Below are positions 39,791 through 48,115 of a stretch of 64,000 bases of DNA, in pieces. Origin of the DNA: a virus; the IMG/VR virus record IMGVR_UViG_3300044701_004608, positions 1-64,000 of that record. One strand, written 5' to 3'. Made by a program: the position numbers and the translations under genes. Positions within the stretch are counted from its first letter, which is position 1. Every line of letters starts with the position of its first letter. The notes below the pieces were generated by a model. It was not told where the DNA came from, did no database searches, and saw nothing but the letters and a program-made list of their open reading frames with translations.

Positions 39791-41713
39791 TTATTGTCCT
39801 TGCGTCACAGTTATGGCCGCACAACTAGCGGTAGCACAATTGTGAGTTATAGAATAACTCTGTTGAGTAGAACCGCTCTGTGTGGCCGTTACACTGGTGG
39901 CACCACCTGTGAGTTCTATCCGTGCCATGTGATTGGCCGAGCCGCTCTGTGTGAGATTCACTGTTTTGTTGCCGCCTGCGAGGTTTATTTCGGAATAGTG
40001 ATTGCCTGTGCCGGTTTGATTTATGGTAAGGCTATTTGAATCGCTGTTAACGGTGGCTAATACACCTTTGCTGCCGCCAGTGCTGTTCTGTGTCAGCCCA
40101 ACGGTATTGGAACCACCTGTGAGATCTAATTCCACATAATTGCTGGAGGAATTCGTGGTGGTTTGATTTGTGGTCATGGAGTTATTGCTGCCAGTGATGT
40201 TGGCTTCTAGATAGTTCTTGCCACCATGTTGTGTCACAGAGATAACATTGGAGTTTCCTATCTGTTCGATGATGACTCGGCTGTCGCCCACTGCAGAAAA
40301 TACTCCTGCTCGGGTGGCAAATCCGCTGTTGGCATCAAATGGAGTGCTTACCCCGCCGCAGCATAGGTCACTGGGATTTGACACAGAACCAGATCCAGTG
40401 GCTGTTGAAGTGGCTGTACTACTGGATTCATAGTAAAAGGTGATCTCAGCGATCTGCATGCTGTCGCAGTTCAATCCACAACCGTCACCGGCCTTGGTGG
40501 TGGGGAAGAAAATATAGTAATAGATATAAGGAGTGGCGTTGGTCACTGAGATCATGCTGCTGGTGGTTTTCCTATCATCGGTCAGTGATAGATTTCCTTC
40601 TCCCAGCAGAGTCCAGGTCACACCGTCGTTGGAGGCATACAACTTATAACTGGTGGGATCTCTACCGGGAAAATCGTTGGCTGTTGTTAGAGTAAATCCA
40701 GTTATGACTTTACCGATGTTCAACTTCACTGTGACTCCGGCGTTCTTCTTGTCAAAGTTTAGATACTTGGTATCAGGGTCGTTGTCAAAGGCCTTGGCAG
40801 CATCTTCACCCGCAGGACTGTTGTTCGATGTGGGATAGTGATTGGTGATCCAGACATTCTGGCTGATGCCTGAATTGTAAACAGCAGTGGGCACAGATGG
40901 AGAGGGCGGTGGCGGAGCATCCGATCCTGGATTGGGATTTACTGGAGTGAATGTTTGTCCGTTCAATGAGGTTGTTCCCTGCACTTCGTCTACCAGCAGG
41001 ATGGGACTTAGTGCGGTATCACCTAGATTGAATGATGTGAAACCCAACACATAGGTTCCCGACACTGGCACAGTGAATGTGGCCACTTGCCAACCCGTGG
41101 CACCATAACTGCCTGTGGCATAGTTTCCTGTGCCGGGATTGGTAAAACCCAGCAAAGAATATCTCTGTTGTTTGTTGTTGAGAGTGGGAGTGATATTGCC
41201 GTCGGTGCTGTGGACCAGACTCATGATAGATCCGTCGTTGAAGGGAGTGTAGTCTGTGGAAAGATACTGCCAGGCCATGGTATAGGTCTGTCCTGCCTGC
41301 AAGGTGATCTCTCGCTTCATGTAGGAGCCTGTGGTGGGAGTTGGATTACCTCCTCCGCCGTTCTGCGATTGATAAGTCAGCATGTTTTTGATCGCGGTGT
41401 TTTCCACACCTGATAATCCCAGGCCCGAAGTGATCTGGTCAAAGGCCAAGCCGCCGCCTTGTATGCTGGCCATCTTGGTTCCATAGGGAGTGATGTTCCA
41501 GGTTAGGCCGCCACCAGGACTGTAGTTGGTGACGCCAGTGACCACGCTGACTCCCACACCATTTGGATTCCACCCGGTGGCTGACTGTGTTCCTGTGGTT
41601 CCACCAATCTGCCACTCTGCACCTAGACCGTTTTCGAATCCATAGTTGGCGTTGGCCAGCGCGGAGTGTAACACAGACAGTATCCCAAATAAAAAAATCA
41701 GTAGATTTTTCAT
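39791..41713 (-). CDS. Secreted curlin-repeat adhesin with discoidin-like domain
   Basis: 640 residues. Signal MKNLLIFLFGILSVLHSALA; a beta-sandwich domain (about 20-240); a Pro linker SDAPPPPSPSVPTA; an F5/8 type C-like domain (about 285-440, FDNDPDTKYLNF, YKLYASNDGVTWTLLGEG); then repeats with the curlin pattern (GNSNVISVTQHGGKNYLEAN, SNTVGLTQNS, NSLTINQTGTGNHYSEINLA, NKTVNLTQSGSANH). A fusion of sugar-binding domains to an amyloid-type repeat tail. ATG overlaps the FecR gene stop. Probably exported via CsgG. Confidence 0.8.
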   Translation of the reverse strand: MKNLLIFLFGILSVLHSALANANYGFENGLGAEWQIGGTTGTQSATGWNPNGVGVSVVTGVTNYSPGGGLTWNITPYGTKMASIQGGGLAFDQITSGLGLSGVENTAIKNMLTYQSQNGGGGNPTPTTGSYMKREITLQAGQTYTMAWQYLSTDYTPFNDGSIMSLVHSTDGNITPTLNNKQQRYSLLGFTNPGTGNYATGSYGATGWQVATFTVPVSGTYVLGFTSFNLGDTALSPILLVDEVQGTTSLNGQTFTPVNPNPGSDAPPPPSPSVPTAVYNSGISQNVWITNHYPTSNNSPAGEDAAKAFDNDPDTKYLNFDKKNAGVTVKLNIGKVITGFTLTTANDFPGRDPTSYKLYASNDGVTWTLLGEGNLSLTDDRKTTSSMISVTNATPYIYYYIFFPTTKAGDGCGLNCDSMQIAEITFYYESSSTATSTATGSGSVSNPSDLCCGGVSTPFDANSGFATRAGVFSAVGDSRVIIEQIGNSNVISVTQHGGKNYLEANITGSNNSMTTNQTTTNSSSNYVELDLTGGSNTVGLTQNSTGGSKGVLATVNSDSNSLTINQTGTGNHYSEINLAGGNKTVNLTQSGSANHMARIELTGGATSVTATQSGSTQQSYSITHNCATASCAAITVTQGQ

Positions 41714-42759
41714 CGGTTCCACTGCCTTATGGTTATCTTGGTAGACCCATCGCCGGTGACCCGTGTATGTAGGTCGTTGTCGTTGATGGATATGCTGTAA
41801 GTGACATTGTCTTGTAGTTCGCCCGACTTCACTGAGATAGTGTTGCCTTTTTCGGGATCGTGACGCCAGTAATAGTTGCGACCTTTTTCGTTGCCGCATT
41901 CGTTGAATGGGTAACAGTTGTCGTTCCGGCTGGATTCGTTGCTTTTATTCTCGGCACTGGCATCTACCAATAACTTCGTAGAGGACTCATCCGATTTCGC
42001 TTTCTGATCCCGGGCCGATTTCTTATCTTCATCCTCTCGGGCTTGTTCTTTCTCGCGATCTTTTTCTTTAAGTTGTTCATCAATACCATCGGGCTTGACC
42101 AAGTTCATGTCGTTGTTGATCAAAGCTATGTCGGGAATGACCGCTACCGGTGGTAGTGGCGCGGCATCTGAAGAAGCTACATATGTGGCCGTGAACGCTT
42201 GGTTCAAGCTCACCATGCCTGCGGCCGTTTCCACATCGATCTGGCCCACTGTACAGTTGTCAGCGATGCGATAGTTGTTAGTATTACGAGGATCTTCACA
42301 GCTGGGCAATAAAACGACCACAGAGCGTCCTGCTTCATCCACGGTCATGGAGAAGTCAGTGCCGCGCACAGCGATGGTGGCCGTGGGTGTCTTGAGGTTC
42401 ACTGCCTGTCGGTTGGTCTTGGCTATCTGGCCCGAAGTGTATTTCACTGTGCCTAGTGCCACTTTCATGGCCAGTTTGCCAGCATCGCTGGCCTTAGGGT
42501 CAAACACGAAATCGTCGATGACCAATCGACTGTTGGCTGTTATCTTTACCTTTGTGTTGTCTTGGAAAGTCAACCCGGCTTCAGTGGCCGATCCCACTAC
42601 TACGAGATCGTTGCTTTCGATGCCGGACTGTTTTGTTATCTGTGATGTAGCAGAACCGCGTTTGACGCTCGCGTTGGCACCTTTGAGTTCAGTTACCGAG
42701 CCTATAGAAGCCCATGAACTCACAGATGCCAACAGTAATAACGAGCATATCCAACGCAT
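41710..42759 (-). CDS. FecR-domain exported protein
   Basis: 349 residues. Signal MRWICSLLLLASVSSWASIG, FecR domain (about 25-140: GSATSQITKQSGIESNDLVV, LTFQDNTKVKITANSRLVID, NLKTPTATIAVRGTDFSMTV), then an Asp/Glu/Lys-rich helix (KEKDREKEQAREDEDKKSAR) and a C-terminal beta part. FecR-domain proteins without a TM are often secreted surface proteins next to CsgG/curlin genes. Overlaps curlin and adhesin genes by 1-4 nt. Confidence 0.8.
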   Translation of the reverse strand: MRWICSLLLLASVSSWASIGSVTELKGANASVKRGSATSQITKQSGIESNDLVVVGSATEAGLTFQDNTKVKITANSRLVIDDFVFDPKASDAGKLAMKVALGTVKYTSGQIAKTNRQAVNLKTPTATIAVRGTDFSMTVDEAGRSVVVLLPSCEDPRNTNNYRIADNCTVGQIDVETAAGMVSLNQAFTATYVASSDAAPLPPVAVIPDIALINNDMNLVKPDGIDEQLKEKDREKEQAREDEDKKSARDQKAKSDESSTKLLVDASAENKSNESSRNDNCYPFNECGNEKGRNYYWRHDPEKGNTISVKSGELQDNVTYSISINDNDLHTRVTGDGSTKITIRQWNR

Positions 42760-43424
42760 TAGTTTCCAGTGATCACTGTCACTGTGTTCGAGTTACCGTT
42801 AGTGTTGATGCTGACGATAGTATCAATGCTTCCCGACTGTGTGACGGAATGCGTATTAGAAGTTCCTGTGACTGCGGCTGTCAATGTATGGCCACCACCT
42901 GCTGATGTGCCCGACATTGTATGTGTGAACTGGTTGCTGTCGCCCAGGATGGTGATCGAGGCTGAACTGTTGTCAGTCTGGATGTCCTGAGATACTGTGT
43001 TGCTGTTGCCAGTGATGCTAAGGCTGTTAGTGATGGCAGAACCTTTGATGGTCTGTGTCACTGTGTTGCTGTCGCCTTGTATAGTTGTAGTGCTTGTCAC
43101 TCCTGTACATGCAGTAGTTCCGTCACCGCAAGTCATGGTGATGGCGTTAGTGTCGCCAGTCACTGACTTAGTGATAGTGTTGCCAGAACCTGTGACAGCG
43201 TAAGCCAGCGTGTTTGAATCGCCGGTTTGTGTCACGGTCATTGAGTTGTTGCTGCCAGTGATGGTAGCGTCAACGCTGGAAGTACCCACAGAGTTGAGCG
43301 TACCAACTTGTGTTATGCTGATGGTGTTACTGCCACCAACCTGCTCGATATACACTGAGTTTCCTGCATGGGCCACGGTGAATGACATCGCCACCGCTAA
43401 ACCTATCAGTGTTCTTTTAAACAT
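42759..43424 (-). CDS. Curlin-type amyloid subunit (CsgA/CsgB-like)
   Basis: 221 residues. Signal MFKRTLIGLAVAMSFTVAHA, then about nine imperfect 20-23-residue repeats with N-x-(I/V)-x-(I/V)-x-Q/T: GNSVYIEQVGGSNTISITQV, NNSMTVTQTGDSNTLAYAVT, DSNTVTQTIKGSAITNSLSI, NSNTVSQDIQ, TSNTHSVTQSGSI. This Asn/Gln/Ser ladder builds the curli beta-solenoid. Directly upstream of the fecR-like gene and downstream of csgG. Confidence 0.85.
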   Translation of the reverse strand: MFKRTLIGLAVAMSFTVAHAGNSVYIEQVGGSNTISITQVGTLNSVGTSSVDATITGSNNSMTVTQTGDSNTLAYAVTGSGNTITKSVTGDTNAITMTCGDGTTACTGVTSTTTIQGDSNTVTQTIKGSAITNSLSITGNSNTVSQDIQTDNSSASITILGDSNQFTHTMSGTSAGGGHTLTAAVTGTSNTHSVTQSGSIDTIVSINTNGNSNTVTVITGN

Positions 43425-43466
43425 GCTTTATCAGAGGCGTTAAACCTCCGCTCCTTCATTTTATGT

Positions 43467-44618
43467 TCAATCGTCTAAACGACTGAATCTGCTTTTATGT
43501 ACCCAACCGGTATTGCCGCTATATTCGACGAATACCCAGTCTCGTTTCTTTTCTAGGACCACGACACGCGACCCGGGTTCAAGCCTTGTTGTCTTTTCAC
43601 TGTCCGTGATAGGCTGGCTCCGCAGGTTAGACCAATCTTTGATCTCACCTGTTTTTTTGATGGGCACAGCTTTCTGTTGAGGTACTACTTTTTCAGTTGT
43701 GGGTGAGGGCGGAGTTTCTTTTTCAATTTTCTTTTCTGTTACTGGAGAAGCCGCAGGAGCGGGTGCTACTTTGACTTCTTCTTTTTTTGGTTCAACCTTG
43801 GGTGTTTCTGTCAATGGTGTAGCCACGACCACTGGTTTACGATACTGCCAATGTCCTTTTTTCTCGCCTTGCTTGATCATCTCGATCACGGCGGCGTGGA
43901 TGGCTAGTTGTACTGCGCTGTTCATGCTTTCGTTGCTGGCGGCACCAGTTTCAAGTTCCAGTGCTTTAGTGCCAAGATCATAGAAGCGTAGCACGCCCAT
44001 CTTGTCTTGGAACGACACTACGGTTTTCTTGATCGTGACTGCTGTGAGAACTTCACCGCTGGCCACAGAAACAGCACGGAGACTAATCACGATCTCGTCC
44101 TGGCGATATTCTGTGCTGGCCCCGATGCCTAATAATCTAGCGCCCGAGCCACCACTGATCACGTTGCTGTCATAACCTACGATACCACCTTCAAGTATCA
44201 GTCCTGCGAACACCATAGGAGGCAATGCCTGTGCGTCCTTGCCTTGATAGAGTTCGCGCATCTGGCGTATGAGCTGGCGTTCCTTGACGATGTTGTCTAG
44301 GCCGCCACGCTCGACTACTTTAAACCAACTGCCGTTGCCTACTTCCTGTAAGCTACGGATGAGATAGTTGTCAGCACCTTGTGTCACAGCCGAGCTCAAT
44401 GATGCTAGAGTCTGGCTGGCTTTGCGTTGACCTGTTAAGTCACGGAAACTGTAGACGGCCACGGTGATAGCACCACCTTGTGGTGGTAACAGTTGTTCTT
44501 GGTTCAATAATACTGGTTGTGTGGCTTCAGGTTGATCGATGGTACGAACTTGTTTAGAAATCGTAGAGCATCCAGCCAACATGGATATCACTGCGAGTGC
44601 TAGGATAGTCTTCTTCAT
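43467..44618 (-). CDS. csgG: CsgG-like curli secretion channel with C-terminal SH3 domain
   Basis: 383 residues. Lipobox SMLAGCST; CsgG domain to about residue 250 (VAVYSFRDLTGQRKASQTLA, SSAVTQGADNYLIRSL, FKVVERGGLDNIVKERQLIR, GLILEGGIVGYDSN, ISLRAVSVASGEVLTAVTIK). The outer-membrane nonamer exports curlins. Then a Pro/Lys/Glu linker (about 260-325) and an SH3-like domain (NLRSQPITDSEKTTRLEPGS, WVFVEYSGNTGWVHKSRF), absent from E. coli CsgG (277 aa) and likely able to bind cell wall. ATG overlaps csgF stop by 4 nt. Confidence 0.9.
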   Translation of the reverse strand: MKKTILALAVISMLAGCSTISKQVRTIDQPEATQPVLLNQEQLLPPQGGAITVAVYSFRDLTGQRKASQTLASLSSAVTQGADNYLIRSLQEVGNGSWFKVVERGGLDNIVKERQLIRQMRELYQGKDAQALPPMVFAGLILEGGIVGYDSNVISGGSGARLLGIGASTEYRQDEIVISLRAVSVASGEVLTAVTIKKTVVSFQDKMGVLRFYDLGTKALELETGAASNESMNSAVQLAIHAAVIEMIKQGEKKGHWQYRKPVVVATPLTETPKVEPKKEEVKVAPAPAASPVTEKKIEKETPPSPTTEKVVPQQKAVPIKKTGEIKDWSNLRSQPITDSEKTTRLEPGSRVVVLEKKRDWVFVEYSGNTGWVHKSRFSRLDD

Positions 44619-45076
44619 GGCGCGATCCATCCAAAGTCACCGATGGGCACAGACACGGTAGTGACATTACCATTGTTGTCTGTGATAGTCATGGTGATGG
44701 TCTGTCCATCACTGGTGTAACTGATAGATCCGCCATTGAAACTGAAAGAACCATTGACTTGTGTGCCTTGGCCTTCGAATAGTTTTTCTGTGATCTGGCG
44801 TGCGAGTTCGTTGTAGACGCGGCTTTCCAAGTTGGCAATGAATCGTGCCATAGTGGTGTTTTTGGCGTCTTGCTCGGCTTTCAAGTCAGCGGCTTTCTTC
44901 TCGGCTGCGATAGCGAGTTTGCGGCTGAGTTCTTGATTATAGATAGTCAGGACATGGCTCGAGTAGCCGATGCCAGAAAATGCGGGTGAGTTAAATTGAT
45001 GTACTAATTCACTTGCTACTATACTGCTCGATATCACACAGCTCACGACCGCTATTGTAATTTTTTTTGCGATCAT
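44615..45076 (-). CDS. csgF: CsgF-like curli assembly factor
   Basis: 153 residues. Signal to about residue 22, then SELVHQFNSPAFSGIGYSSH, the CsgF N-terminal segment that plugs the CsgG pore (LVYTPVNPSFGG in E. coli), FIANLESRVYNELARQITEK and a C-terminal VNGSFSFNGGSISYTSDGQT with ITITD-like strands. First gene of the curli transcript. Its SD AGGAG lies in the arm of the hairpin at 45078-45110, with a late promoter in the loop. Confidence 0.85.
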   Translation of the reverse strand: MIAKKITIAVVSCVISSSIVASELVHQFNSPAFSGIGYSSHVLTIYNQELSRKLAIAAEKKAADLKAEQDAKNTTMARFIANLESRVYNELARQITEKLFEGQGTQVNGSFSFNGGSISYTSDGQTITMTITDNNGNVTTVSVPIGDFGWIAP

Positions 45077-45077
45077 T

Positions 45078-45110
45078 TGTCTGCTCCTAATATTATTTAA
45101 GGAGCAGACA
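45078..45110 (-). promoter_or_regulatory. Hairpin hiding csgF SD, with late promoter in its loop
   Basis: Arms TGTCTGCTCCT/AGGAGCAGACA (11 bp), loop TAAATAATATT. Read-through mRNA should fold and hide AGGAG; a transcript from the loop motif (TTAAATAA) would lack the left arm and be translated. Confidence 0.65.
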
Positions 45111-45128
45111 TTGCTTTATATTATGCTG

Positions 45129-45431
45129 TTATTTTGTGCGACTCAATATTTCGTCGTAGAATGAATCGAGTTCTCCGCCGAACTTGCCATAAAGTGTCTT
45201 AGACAACTCCTGACAGGTTTCGTAGTCGTTGTCTCGGGCCGCAGCAACAAACTGCTGGTGCAATTTCTTAGACTCGTCAAGTCCGATGAGATCACCGAGT
45301 TTTATTTTATCTGCGGTGACTACACAAAATGCTTCAACAGTCTGTCCTTCGACTACAAACGATTCTAGTTCAAGTACTGTGTGCTTCTTAGCCACTTCTT
45401 CGGCTATGTGACGATGTAGTATTATTTGCAT
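45129..45431 (-). CDS. Conserved phage protein, 100 aa
   Basis: MQIILHRHIAEEVAKKHTVL then LESFVVEGQTVEAFCVV and LYGKFGGELDSFYDEI. The same pattern is found in T4-type marine phages. Soluble, acidic. Ends just before the hairpin of csgF; starts 5 nt after the PP-loop gene. Confidence 0.65.
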   Translation of the reverse strand: MQIILHRHIAEEVAKKHTVLELESFVVEGQTVEAFCVVTADKIKLGDLIGLDESKKLHQQFVAAARDNDYETCQELSKTLYGKFGGELDSFYDEILSRTK

Positions 45432-45436
45432 GAGTG

Positions 45437-46717
45437 TTATCCTAAATCGTATCCTTGACTATGGAAAATTTTGTATGATTTAGGAAATCTAAAACGATGA
45501 TTGGGTGTTTTAAAAAATGAAGGAAATTGTTCGTGATTGGGGTAGACAAAATCCTTGAACATATTAGAAAATTTTGTCCTATTATGATCGCCGATCCATT
45601 CCCAGTTAAACCAGTCAGGGTCCACCTGCATGGTTTTAGCGGCATTGATCATGTAGGCCTGGGAGGCATCGGTGTTTGATCCATAGAACCATTCATCTCT
45701 TTTAGTAAAGTAAATGCCAGTGACGCTTTTTTCGTTACTGAATGTGTCCAATGACCAATAAGGATATATTATAGTCTTGACATGTTCATTAGTGAGACGC
45801 CGGTCATTGAACCAAACAAGAGATTCAGCAACTTCGTACCCCCAACGATTTATTTTAGAAAATTGTTCGATTAGTGCTTGATTTTGGGGGTTTAACAAAT
45901 GTTTTTTGATTTCGTGGCATTGCTTGATGACTAATTCGGGAAGATCGGGAGTCCAATAAAAAAACTCACTGTGGTCTGTTTCTCGATTATACATCTGAAA
46001 GTTAGCTGGCGCACTATGATCAATGATGTCATAAAAACTAGCTGACCATTTTCCGTCACGATATCTCACTGAAGGTTTGTCGGTAGCATGTATGATCGCT
46101 AATTTTTTACCTGACTCAATGATCTTTTTGTAATCATCAATGTAGAGTCTTAGGTCTGCGCGGCAGACATTTTGTATACTAGCACAAGCATTACCATAAT
46201 AGATAAATTCAAATTTAGCTTCGGGATGATCTTTCCAAAATTGAAATTGAAATTCGGTGAGATCAACAAATCTATGTTTGACGTTTGGAAATTTTTCTTT
46301 GACCAATTCTCCATAAGGATGTGCCACTTTCCATATCTCGGCATTTTGAAAAGAATCCTTGTCGCCTTTGTTGCCTTCATAGGTATGCCAACTTAGCAGT
46401 TCGTCAATAGGAATATCATTTTTCAAGAAAGCCATGAGAGCATTGTGGCTGTCCGATCCACCGCTGAAGGCTAGAACAAGATAGTCGTATTTGTTTCTTA
46501 ATTGCTCGGCTCGCCGGCGATAGAGATCTAACAACGATTCGCTGGGTTCAATGGCCCAGTTATAACAGGAAAAAACTTCGTCGTTGAAATTCCAGCGTGG
46601 CTTTTTTTTAGATTGTTCAGATACTACTATAGCATCATATTTGCTGTAGGTTTTGTAGTCGCCAACTTCGTAATAACCAAATCGATTCTTATCGCTATTA
46701 GGGTGGAAGAGTTTCAT
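45437..46717 (-). CDS. PP-loop ATPase-like protein (asparagine-synthase/QueC-like)
   Basis: 426 residues from the ATG at 46717 (coupled to the exonuclease stop, ATGA). LVLAFSGGSDSHNALMAFL (about 82-100) is the SGGxDS PP-loop that adenylates a carbonyl or carboxyl group. AIEPSESLLDLYRRRAEQLR precedes it, and VCRADLRLYIDDYKKI and NRWGYEVAESLVW follow. No glutaminase domain, so not a full asparagine synthetase. Lower GC than its neighbours. Confidence 0.7.
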   Translation of the reverse strand: MKLFHPNSDKNRFGYYEVGDYKTYSKYDAIVVSEQSKKKPRWNFNDEVFSCYNWAIEPSESLLDLYRRRAEQLRNKYDYLVLAFSGGSDSHNALMAFLKNDIPIDELLSWHTYEGNKGDKDSFQNAEIWKVAHPYGELVKEKFPNVKHRFVDLTEFQFQFWKDHPEAKFEFIYYGNACASIQNVCRADLRLYIDDYKKIIESGKKLAIIHATDKPSVRYRDGKWSASFYDIIDHSAPANFQMYNRETDHSEFFYWTPDLPELVIKQCHEIKKHLLNPQNQALIEQFSKINRWGYEVAESLVWFNDRRLTNEHVKTIIYPYWSLDTFSNEKSVTGIYFTKRDEWFYGSNTDASQAYMINAAKTMQVDPDWFNWEWIGDHNRTKFSNMFKDFVYPNHEQFPSFFKTPNHRFRFPKSYKIFHSQGYDLG

Positions 46718-47247
46718 CTTAGTTTTTTGATATTGTGTTCTCGGTAAACCTGCTGTACACCTTGTGCTTGATACACGCAATCGGCCAGGGCATTGTGGTG
46801 TCCTACTCGACCTTTTGCCCTTGGATCGCCGAGGACTCCAAATAGTGTGCGGCTGTCTCGTATCTGCCAAAACTGCCACGGAGTAGGCCAGCCATACTGG
46901 CGATAGATATTTTCAAGGATCGCGATGTCAAACACGGGGCCTTGTGCCCATATGTTATTTACACCTACAAGGAAACGGTTCAATTGTTTGTACATCTCTT
47001 CCACAGAGACACGATCATTTTCGCCAATGGCTTCTTCGCGTACCGCTTCGTCCTGTTTCATCCACCATTGTAGAGTGTCTTCCTGGACTTCTCGGCCACG
47101 TGCGATCTGTTCGTCGGCGTCTACCCGCAGATACAGTCCGGGGCCAGGTTCATCAGATGAGTAAGGGTCAAATTTAACCGCGCCCAGAGTCAGTATCACG
47201 CAATCGGGGCGGGTTCCTAGTGTTTCGAGGTCAAGCATCACATCCAT
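46714..47247 (-). CDS. DEDD-type 3'-5' exonuclease, leaderless
   Basis: 177 residues. MDVMLDLETLGTRPDCVILT (DxE), GPVFDIAILENIY (third acid) and HHNALADCVYQA (HxxxxD) give the DEDDh set of DnaQ-like exonucleases, similar to small phage exoribonucleases. A consensus promoter (TTGACA-N17-TATAAT) ends 6 nt before the ATG and there is no SD, so a leaderless mRNA is expected. An early role in RNA or DNA turnover is likely. Confidence 0.85.
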   Translation of the reverse strand: MDVMLDLETLGTRPDCVILTLGAVKFDPYSSDEPGPGLYLRVDADEQIARGREVQEDTLQWWMKQDEAVREEAIGENDRVSVEEMYKQLNRFLVGVNNIWAQGPVFDIAILENIYRQYGWPTPWQFWQIRDSRTLFGVLGDPRAKGRVGHHNALADCVYQAQGVQQVYREHNIKKLR

Positions 47248-47253
47248 ACGGAT

Positions 47254-47282
47254 ATTATATGCTATTATTTTGATTGTGTCAA
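47254..47282 (-). promoter_or_regulatory. Full-consensus promoter TTGACA-N17-TATAAT
   Basis: -35 TTGACA 47277-47282, -10 TATAAT 47254-47259; the ATG at 47247 begins 6 nt later. Confidence 0.85.
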
Positions 47283-47744
47283 GAGTTTTTGGCTTTCGGC
47301 GGCCACTACCCGTTTACGCAGGCTCGAACTGGAAAAACTATGGTCCCGGCCATTGAAAATGATTTCGATGCAGCGATGTTCACATTCATCTCGACCAGTG
47401 AAATGTTTACCTTCGTATTCCACACCCAACACCCGCACATCAATTGGAAGTATCAGTAACAAGTCTACGAGATCTTGTTCGGTTTGGTAGACCACCACTT
47501 CGTCCACATAACGGCAAGCAGCCAATTGGATCTGGCGTTCTACGATGCTTTGTACCGGAGAATTTTTAGTATCAGGACGGTCGATGGTGGGATCAGTCTG
47601 TAAGCCAGCGATGAGATAATCGCAATGGTTCTTGGCTTCGGCCAACATAGCGATATGCCCGGCATGTAGCATGTCAAAGGTAGAGAAGGTTATGCCGATC
47701 CTCTTGCCCTGGGCTTTGAGGTCTTTGATGTGGTTGAATATCAC
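47265..47744 (-). CDS. Cytidylyltransferase-like protein (TagD/RfaE2-type)
   Basis: 159 residues. ITFSTFDMLHAGHIAMLAEA holds the HxGH motif; VRVLGVEYEGKHFTGRDECE and SFSSSSLRKRVV (ISSTxxR-like) complete the nucleotidyltransferase family. It would activate glycerol-3-phosphate or a heptose/sugar phosphate with CTP/ATP, feeding surface glycans. Overlaps clpS by 4 nt. Confidence 0.8.
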   Translation of the reverse strand: MIFNHIKDLKAQGKRIGITFSTFDMLHAGHIAMLAEAKNHCDYLIAGLQTDPTIDRPDTKNSPVQSIVERQIQLAACRYVDEVVVYQTEQDLVDLLLILPIDVRVLGVEYEGKHFTGRDECEHRCIEIIFNGRDHSFSSSSLRKRVVAAESQKLLTQSK

Positions 47745-48058
47745 TGATCAGCTTCGAGTTTGACTTGTAAAGGGAAACCGTTGTTACGGGCGAGTAGTGT
47801 GACTTCGATGCCTTTTTGTTCGGCGATCTCAAAGGGCAACACCGCTACTACAGCAGATCCGTCACTATGGATACGGACGGTGATGTCTTGGGCCCGGTCT
47901 TCGTCGTAATCGAAGATAGCTTTAAGGGTTTCGATGACGAACTCCATTGTAGTTGTCTCGTCATTGATATAGATCACCTTGAAGAAGGGCGGCTCTTTGA
48001 TGGAAAGGTCTTCGGCGATTCGGGGTCTCACGATAGTTTCAGTTTTTGTGTCTGCCAT
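47741..48058 (-). CDS. clpS: ClpS-like N-end-rule adaptor
   Basis: 105 residues from the ATG at 48058. PPFFKVIYINDETTTMEFVI, EDRAQDITVRIHSDGSAVVA and VTLLARNNGFPLQVKLE match ClpS, including NDxxTxMEFV that binds N-degrons and the IHxxG strand. It delivers substrates to ClpAP. A phage copy complements the two ClpPs and ssrA here. TTAAATACTGG upstream resembles a late promoter. Confidence 0.9.
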   Translation of the reverse strand: MADTKTETIVRPRIAEDLSIKEPPFFKVIYINDETTTMEFVIETLKAIFDYDEDRAQDITVRIHSDGSAVVAVLPFEIAEQKGIEVTLLARNNGFPLQVKLEADQ

Positions 48059-48115
48059 GTCATGTCCAGTATTTAATCGAAAGTCAAACAAGGGCGGGTC
48101 TCCCCGCCCAGGGCA

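Noticed and set aside
42759-43424. Repeated DNA that could look like a CRISPR-type array
   Set aside because: Repeats are imperfect, in frame and encode curlin repeats; no constant repeat with unique spacers.
42275-43443. Several plus-strand frames opposite the FecR and curlin genes
   Set aside because: They mirror the low-complexity repeats of the minus-strand genes and show no own motifs or SD.
46718-46879. Upstream extension of the PP-loop gene
   Set aside because: Overlaps the exonuclease in another frame; the ATG at 46717 is coupled to its stop.
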